From contig NZ_CP108025.1 of the NCBI RefSeq assembly GCF_041435095.1, forward strand, positions 6,696,001-6,760,000: a DNA stretch of 64,000 bases, read 5' to 3'. How positions within the stretch are numbered: the stretch's first letter is position 1; every line of letters starts with the position of its first letter. This document shows, one piece after another, positions 59,488 through 64,000 of this stretch. The position numbers and the translations under genes are program-made. The stretch is from Kitasatospora sp. NBC_00315 (GTDB lineage: Bacteria > Actinomycetota > Actinomycetes > Streptomycetales > Streptomycetaceae). Below the pieces are notes generated by a model. The model ran no database searches, was not told the DNA's origin, and worked only from the letters and a program-made list of their open reading frames with translations.

Positions 59488-60366
59488 GTGTCCGAACCCC
59501 GTGCTGTTACTGACCCCGCCGACCCCCGCCTCGCCGACTACACCGGTCTGACCGACGTCGAGCTGCGCCGCCGTCGCGAGCCGGCCGAGGGCCTGTTCAT
59601 CGCCGAGGGGGAGAAGGTCATCCGCCGGGCGATCGAGGCCGGCTACCGGATGCGCTCGATGCTGCTCACGCCCAAGTGGCTGGAGGTGATGGGCGACGTG
59701 ATCGGCGCGGCCGAGGCACCGGTCCACCTGGTCGAGCCCGCTCTCGCCGAGCAGGTCACCGGCTACCACGTGCACCGCGGCGCGCTCGCCTCGATGGAGC
59801 GCAAGCCGCTCCCGGAGCCGGCCGGGCTGCTGACCGGCGCCGCGCCGGCCCAGGCGCCGGGCGACCGTCGCGCGGGGTCGCCCGCCGGCGGAGGGGCGGG
59901 CGCCGTCCGCCGCGTCGCGGTGTTCGAGGACATCGTCGACCACGCCAACGTGGGCGCCGCGTTCCGCAACGCCGCCGCCCTCGGCGTCGACGCCGTCCTG
60001 CTCACCCCGCGCTGCGCGGATCCGCTCTACCGCAGGTCCGTGAAGGTCTCGATGGGCGCCGTGCTCCAGGTGCCGTGGACGCGGCTGACGTCCTGGCCGC
60101 AGGACATCGGGATCCTGCGCTCCGCGGGCTTCACGGTGGCCGCGCTCTGCCTGAGCGACCGTGCGATCACCCTCGACGAACTCGCCGCGCGCGACGACGA
60201 CAGGCTGGCGCTGGTCTTCGGCACGGAGGGCGCCGGCCTCGCCCCCGGGACCCTCGCCGCGGCCGACGACCACGTCCGCATCCCGATGGACGCCGGCGTC
60301 GACTCGCTCAACGTGGCAGCGGCCTCGGCGGTGGCGTTCTACGCCACCAGGCCGCGAGGGGTCTGA
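59488..60366 (+). CDS. TrmH (SpoU) family RNA methyltransferase
   Basis: Encodes 292 residues from GTG 59488. SpoU substrate-binding domain to ~120 (EGLFIAEGEKVIRRAIEAG), then a Gly/Ala-rich insert, then the SPOUT knot: EDIVDHANVGAAFRNAAALG, VFGTEGAGL and IPMDAGVDSLNVAAASAVAFY. It is a second family member besides 17427. No RBS is seen. TTGGCC (59452-59457), 18 bp and CAAGAT (59476-59481) put transcription at or near the GTG, so it is probably leaderless. It is convergent with the kinase gene, 17 bp apart. Confidence 0.9.
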   Translation: MSEPRAVTDPADPRLADYTGLTDVELRRRREPAEGLFIAEGEKVIRRAIEAGYRMRSMLLTPKWLEVMGDVIGAAEAPVHLVEPALAEQVTGYHVHRGALASMERKPLPEPAGLLTGAAPAQAPGDRRAGSPAGGGAGAVRRVAVFEDIVDHANVGAAFRNAAALGVDAVLLTPRCADPLYRRSVKVSMGAVLQVPWTRLTSWPQDIGILRSAGFTVAALCLSDRAITLDELAARDDDRLALVFGTEGAGLAPGTLAAADDHVRIPMDAGVDSLNVAAASAVAFYATRPRGV

Positions 60367-60383
60367 CCGGCGGGCGGACGGGC

Positions 60384-62201
60384 TCAGCCCCCGGTGCCGC
60401 CGGACACCCCGGAGCCGGGCCAGGACTCCTCCAGAGTGCCGTCGCCGCGCACCGAGTAGCGGGTGGAGGAGACGGCGCCGGTCTGCGAGACCCGCTCCTC
60501 CCGCACCAGGGCGCCGCTCTCGATCCGCCAGCTCGCGACCGCCTGCGGGTTCGCGGCCGAGGCCCGGGCGGCGAGGGGGACGGGAGCGTCGCCGTTGAAG
60601 CCGAAGAGCTGGACCAGATCGACCGGGACGGACCCCTCCGCGCGACGCAGCACCACCAGGGCGGCCGACGCGCCCCGGTACTGGGCCGGCAGCACCGCGC
60701 TGAGCGCGACCTGTCGGCCGTCGACGCCCGAACGCCCGTCGTGCAGCAGGATTCCGCCGCCGCCGGCCGGATCGGTGAAGCTGCGGTTCGGCCAGTCCAC
60801 GGCGGGCTGGGGGCCGACGGCCTGGCTGAGCCCGGCGTCGGCCGCCGGGGCGGTGCCGCGGGCCGCCGCCGTCAGCGCGGCGGGGGACTGCAGCGCGCCG
60901 TCCGCCGAGAGTCCGCCGGAGGCCGGGGTGGCGGGCGCCGCCGCGGCCGCCGGGGCGCCCGAGGGCAGGCCGAGACCCTGGTCGGCGCGGTTCTCGCAGC
61001 CCTGGGCGGCCGCGATGGCGAGTGCGACCCCGAGGGTGACGGTGACGAAGACGATCAGCCGCTGGCGCAGCAGCCGTCGGCGAGCCGTCACCGGTCGGCC
61101 GGGGGCCGGGGTGTGCTGCCGGTCGCGCGGCGCGCCGCCCCGGCCCGGCGGCGGGGTCAGCGGACGCTCCCGCAGCGGCCGGGTGGCCTGGGCGGATTCG
61201 GGGCGCGGCATCGGCGCGGTGGCGGGCTGGCCGTAGGGGCGCCGGGGCTGGTCCGGCCGCTCGCCGCCGCGCGCGCGGGCCCCGACGGCGGGCCCGGGCG
61301 CCCGCCCGGGGGCCGGCACCGCGTGGGGCGGCGGAGCGGTGCCGCGGGCGGGAGCGGCCCGCCCCGCGCCGGGCAGGGCGGCTCCCCGTGCCGCCAGTTC
61401 GCTGAGCCGCTCGTGCAGGGCGGCCGCGCCGGGGCGTTCGGTCGGCTCCTTGGCCAGGCAGGCCCGGACCAGCGGCGCCAGCTGCGGCGGCACGGCCGAG
61501 AGGTCGGGCTCCTCGTGCACCACGCGGTAGAGCATCACCTCGGAGGAGGCGCCGGAGCCGAAGGGCGAGTCCCCGGTGAGCGCGTAGGCGATGGTGGCAC
61601 CGAAGGCGAACACGTCGGTGGCCGGCGTCACCGCCGCCCCGCGCACCTGCTCGGGCGCCAGGAAGCCGGGTGAGCCGACCGCCGTGCCGACGTGGGTGAG
61701 CGTGCTGGCCCCGCGCGACCACGCGATGCCGAAGTCGATGATGCGGGGGCCCTTGGGCGAGAGCAGGATGTTGGACGGCTTGAGATCCCGGTGCACCACC
61801 CCGGCCTCGTGCACCTTCACCAGGCCGTCCGCCAGCGCGGCCCCGACCCGGGCCGCCTCCGGCCAGCCGAGCGGCCCCTCGTCGCCGACCCGCTTGTACA
61901 GCGAGGGCCCCGGGACGTACGCGGTGGCCAGCCAAGGCCGGTCGGCCTCGATGTCGGAGCCCATCACCCGGGCCGTGCAGCCGCCCCGGATCCGGGAGGC
62001 CGCCGCGATCTCGCGCGCGAAGCGGGTACGGAACTCGGCGTCCTCGGCCAGCTCGGCGCGGATCAGCTTGAGCGCGACCCGCTGGCCCCGCCGGTCGGAG
62101 CCTAGGAAGACCACGCCCATGCCGCCGGCCCCCAGCCGCCGGTGCAGGCGGTACGGTCCGACGATGCGGGGGTCCTCACGCCTCAGCCGCATCATCGCCA
62201 T
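60384..62201 (-). CDS. Transmembrane serine/threonine protein kinase
   Basis: Encodes 605 residues from ATG 62201 (ATG 62195 and 62192 possible). The Hanks-type kinase domain lies at ~15-275: LGAGGMGVVFLG loop, lysine in VALKLIRAE, HRDLKPSN catalytic loop, DFG metal site and APEQ. A Pro/Arg-rich juxtamembrane stretch (~280-385) leads to one membrane helix (~388-406, LIVFVTVTLGVALAIAAA), then an Ala-rich linker and a ~170-residue extracellular domain of unknown ligand (SFTDPAGGGGILLHDGR onward). No PASTA repeats. Confidence 0.93.
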   Translation of the reverse strand: MAMMRLRREDPRIVGPYRLHRRLGAGGMGVVFLGSDRRGQRVALKLIRAELAEDAEFRTRFAREIAAASRIRGGCTARVMGSDIEADRPWLATAYVPGPSLYKRVGDEGPLGWPEAARVGAALADGLVKVHEAGVVHRDLKPSNILLSPKGPRIIDFGIAWSRGASTLTHVGTAVGSPGFLAPEQVRGAAVTPATDVFAFGATIAYALTGDSPFGSGASSEVMLYRVVHEEPDLSAVPPQLAPLVRACLAKEPTERPGAAALHERLSELAARGAALPGAGRAAPARGTAPPPHAVPAPGRAPGPAVGARARGGERPDQPRRPYGQPATAPMPRPESAQATRPLRERPLTPPPGRGGAPRDRQHTPAPGRPVTARRRLLRQRLIVFVTVTLGVALAIAAAQGCENRADQGLGLPSGAPAAAAAPATPASGGLSADGALQSPAALTAAARGTAPAADAGLSQAVGPQPAVDWPNRSFTDPAGGGGILLHDGRSGVDGRQVALSAVLPAQYRGASAALVVLRRAEGSVPVDLVQLFGFNGDAPVPLAARASAANPQAVASWRIESGALVREERVSQTGAVSSTRYSVRGDGTLEESWPGSGVSGGTGG

Positions 62202-62712
62202 CTTCGTTCCCGTCAGCCCGTGGGTGAGCCCCCGTCGGTTGGGGCATCGTCAGATCCTGTCCGGCACAGCTTACGGACTGCCTGCTGCGGTGTGCTGATA
62301 CGCAACACCTCAACGGTCCGTGGGATTGTCCGATCTTCCCGGTGGGACCGCTGTGACCAGCGGTGCGACCCTCCGGACGACCGCTCGCGCGGTGGCTCCC
62401 GGGGCCCGACCGGGACAGCTCCTCGGGGTGCCTCTCAGGGTTCCCCCGAGGGTGTCTGCGCCGTCGTCTCCCCCTCCAGTACTACGTCTCAGGTCGGAGG
62501 GTCATCCTCCGGGATGCCTGGAGAACGGTACGCGGGCATGACGCGGGACCACCCCCCTGCGCCCTAGCGTAGTGACCAGCGGTGGACGGGACGCTCGTCC
62601 CCCGAGAAATCCGTCCACCGCCCCGGCCGGCTGTACCGGCAGTACCGCAGTACCCGCACCCCGAGCAGTACCTCATCCCAACCGGCAGTCCGCAGCGAGC
62701 AGGAGCAAGGTC
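62202..62712. other. 511-bp gap between divergent kinase and small membrane-protein genes
   Basis: Should hold both promoters. I see a weak GGTGT...ACACC dyad near 62290-62310 and no clear -35/-10 pair. Short frames here have no RBS or family resemblance. Confidence 0.5.
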
Positions 62713-62907
62713 ATGGCAACGCAGGTCACCGGCCCCGCCCGTCGGCGCAGGCCGTTCGCCGGCCCCCGCCGGGCCGGCCAGACCAGGCACCCGGCGGTGG
62801 CGCTGGCCATGGCGCTGCCCTGCGCCGTCCTGCTGGTGATGCTCTTCGGCGGCTGGCAGCAGGTGGCCACCCAGGCCCGCGCGGTCGCCGATCTGATCGG
62901 GCACTGA
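62713..62907 (+). CDS. Small single-pass membrane protein
   Basis: Encodes 64 residues from ATG 62713, with AGGAGCAAGG just upstream. A very basic N-terminus (GPARRRRPFAGPRRAGQTRH) is followed by one membrane helix (~28-47, AVALAMALPCAVLLVMLFG) and a short outer tail (GWQQVATQARAVADLIGH). By the positive-inside rule the N-terminus is cytoplasmic. Function unknown. Composition and codon pattern agree with a real gene. Confidence 0.7.
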   Translation: MATQVTGPARRRRPFAGPRRAGQTRHPAVALAMALPCAVLLVMLFGGWQQVATQARAVADLIGH

Positions 62908-63117
62908 CCCCTCGGGACGGGGAGGCAGTGCCGGCCGAGGCACAGCGCCCGTGTTGACACGCGGACGGGCGGGAGCGGCGCGCGAAGCGCCTCGGCAGGC
63001 GGGAGTCGCCGTGTACGGAACGCCGGTGAGGGCGCCCGTGCACGGCGCTCCCGTGCTTGTCGTCGCCTGTCGTCCCGGAGCGGCGGCGAGGCCGGATCCT
63101 CGCACCTCCGGGTACGG

Positions 63118-63160
63118 AAAAACGACGACGGCCGTGATCCTCTCGGACCACGGCCGTCGT
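63118..63160 (-). terminator. Terminator of the tRNA cluster
   Basis: On the minus strand a perfect 12-bp stem (63149-63160 with 63125-63136) is followed by a five-U tract (63122-63118), 9 bp after the last tRNA. Confidence 0.88.
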
Positions 63161-63168
63161 CTGTACTG

Positions 63169-63240
<72 letters not shown>

Positions 63241-63280
63241 CTGATGAGGCGTTCCTGCGAAGATCCCCGAAGGGACCGAG

Positions 63281-63352
<72 letters not shown>

Positions 63353-63392
63353 CTGATGAGGCGTTCCTGCGAAGATCCCCGAAGAGATCGAG

Positions 63393-63464
<72 letters not shown>

Positions 63465-63497
63465 GGGAAGGACCCTCGGTGAACCGGGGGCACCTCT

Positions 63498-63571
63498 TGG
63501 AGGTGGAGACGGGATTTGAACCCGTGTAGACGGCTTTGCAGGCCGTTGCCTCGCCTCTCGGCCACTCCACC
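63498..63571 (-). tRNA. tRNA-Cys (GCA)
   Basis: 74-nt gene with encoded CCA. Acceptor GGTGGAG/CTCCACC, anticodon loop CTGCAAA with GCA, T-loop TTCAAAT. It is the only tRNA of the cluster with CCA in the gene. Confidence 0.97.
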
Positions 63572-63611
63572 AGGCAACACTCGAAGGACGACCCTACACT
63601 GTCCTTCATCG

Positions 63612-63683
63612 AGCGGACGACGAGATTCGAACTCGCGACCCTCACCTTGGCAAGGTGATGCTCTACCACTGAGCCACGTCCGC
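63612..63683 (-). tRNA. tRNA-Gly (GCC)
   Basis: 72-nt gene, acceptor GCGGACG/CGTCCGC, D-arm TGGCTCAGTGGTAGAGC, anticodon loop with GCC, T-loop TTCGAAT. CCA not encoded. First gene of the Gly-Cys-Val-Val-Val cluster. Confidence 0.97.
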
Positions 63684-63684
63684 C

Positions 63685-64000
63685 TGTCTCCCGAGGGCCT
63701 CACCGGTTCTTCCCGGCTGCGCTCCCTGGCGACGTGTTGAACTCTAGCGGATTCCCGGGCCAGCTAAAAATCCGTTCCCGCAGCGTGCCGCGGGGATGCC
63801 CCGCAGGTGGTGCTCCGTCAGCCCGACCGGACCCGGCCACCGGCCCGCACCCCGGACGCCGCCGGGCGCTGCGGCCAGGCCCGCAGGCCGCGCCCGGACC
63901 GGGCGCCCCCGCATCCGCCCGGACGCCGGACCTACACTTCAGGCACCGCAGACCACACCTTTCACCGCGCCCACCCCCGCGCGGCACAGCACCGAATCCG
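63685..64000. other. 316-bp end region upstream of the tRNA cluster
   Basis: The minus-strand TAGAGT at 63746-63741 is a possible tRNA -10, though its -35 is weak. A + strand TACACT near 63932-63937 may serve a gene beyond the window. No gene is recognised. Confidence 0.45.

Noticed and set aside
58813..61935. Very long minus-strand frame (1040 residues) across the phosphatase, methyltransferase and kinase genes
   Set aside because: It crosses three real genes in other frames and is made of Arg/Gly/Ala low-complexity sequence.

Overview
The window is one contiguous stretch of a very GC-rich (well above 70%) actinomycete chromosome, almost certainly Streptomyces or Kitasatospora. Supporting signs are frequent GTG starts, long GC-rich hairpin terminators, several probable leaderless genes, an infC-rpmI-rplT/pheST core region, the argCJBDR-argGH order, a DasR-type operator and a chitosanase operator that matches the CsnR box described for Kitasatospora sp. 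N174. No prophage, transposon, CRISPR array or large secondary-metabolite cluster is visible.

Layout. 1-8.4 kb: start of a 5'-3' exonuclease, a Gfo/Idh/MocA oxidoreductase, an ECF41 sigma factor with an FAD/NAD oxidoreductase behind it, a CDF metal exporter, a ChrA chromate transporter, a gamma-glutamyl hydrolase and an SDR with degraded catalytic residues. 8.5-15.2 kb: DUF2510 membrane protein, membrane-anchored AA10 LPMO, PLP-fold racemase/aldolase-like protein, serine hydrolase, SseB-like and DUF1844 proteins. 15.2-23.5 kb: infC (ATC start), rpmI, rplT, a TrmH-family methyltransferase, an orphan PAS histidine kinase, pheS and pheT. 23.8-26.2 kb: a secreted chitosanase with its operator, then a conserved protein of unknown function followed by two tRNA-like RNAs whose parts are in permuted order. 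26.3-35.4 kb: CDF and PRC-barrel proteins, 3-hydroxybutyryl-CoA dehydrogenase, SDRs, a lipoprotein polysaccharide deacetylase, DUF574 methyltransferase, FBP zinc-finger protein, S4 RNA-binding protein, and a divergent SDR/MmyB-like regulator pair. 35.6-43.7 kb: arginine biosynthesis argCJBDR and argGH with ARG boxes. 43.7-49 kb: a small sigma-like factor, two GNAT acetyltransferases, and metNIQ preceded by a Cys-rich leader peptide. 49.2-56.3 kb: cobalamin/siroheme genes cobL, a giant bluB-cobT fusion, and cysG/cobA. 56.4-62.9 kb: a sensor SpoIIE phosphatase, a second TrmH methyltransferase, a serine/threonine kinase and a tiny membrane protein. 63.1-63.7 kb: a minus-strand tRNA cluster Gly-Cys-Val-Val-Val with its own terminator.

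How the genes work together. The clear pathways are glutamate to arginine (argF is absent from the cluster), methionine uptake (metNIQ) and corrinoid/siroheme synthesis. Chitin/chitosan breakdown appears as scattered genes (LPMO, chitosanase, deacetylase-like protein), two of them with recognisable operators (DasR-like and CsnR-like). The most unusual locus is 25094-26223: a conserved 243-residue protein gene and, 12 nt after its stop, a structured RNA with two closed-acceptor (permuted) tRNA-like modules, ended by a strong terminator. The architecture resembles the tRNA-mimic module of YrlA-type bacterial Y RNAs, but no Ro60 (TROVE) gene is present here.
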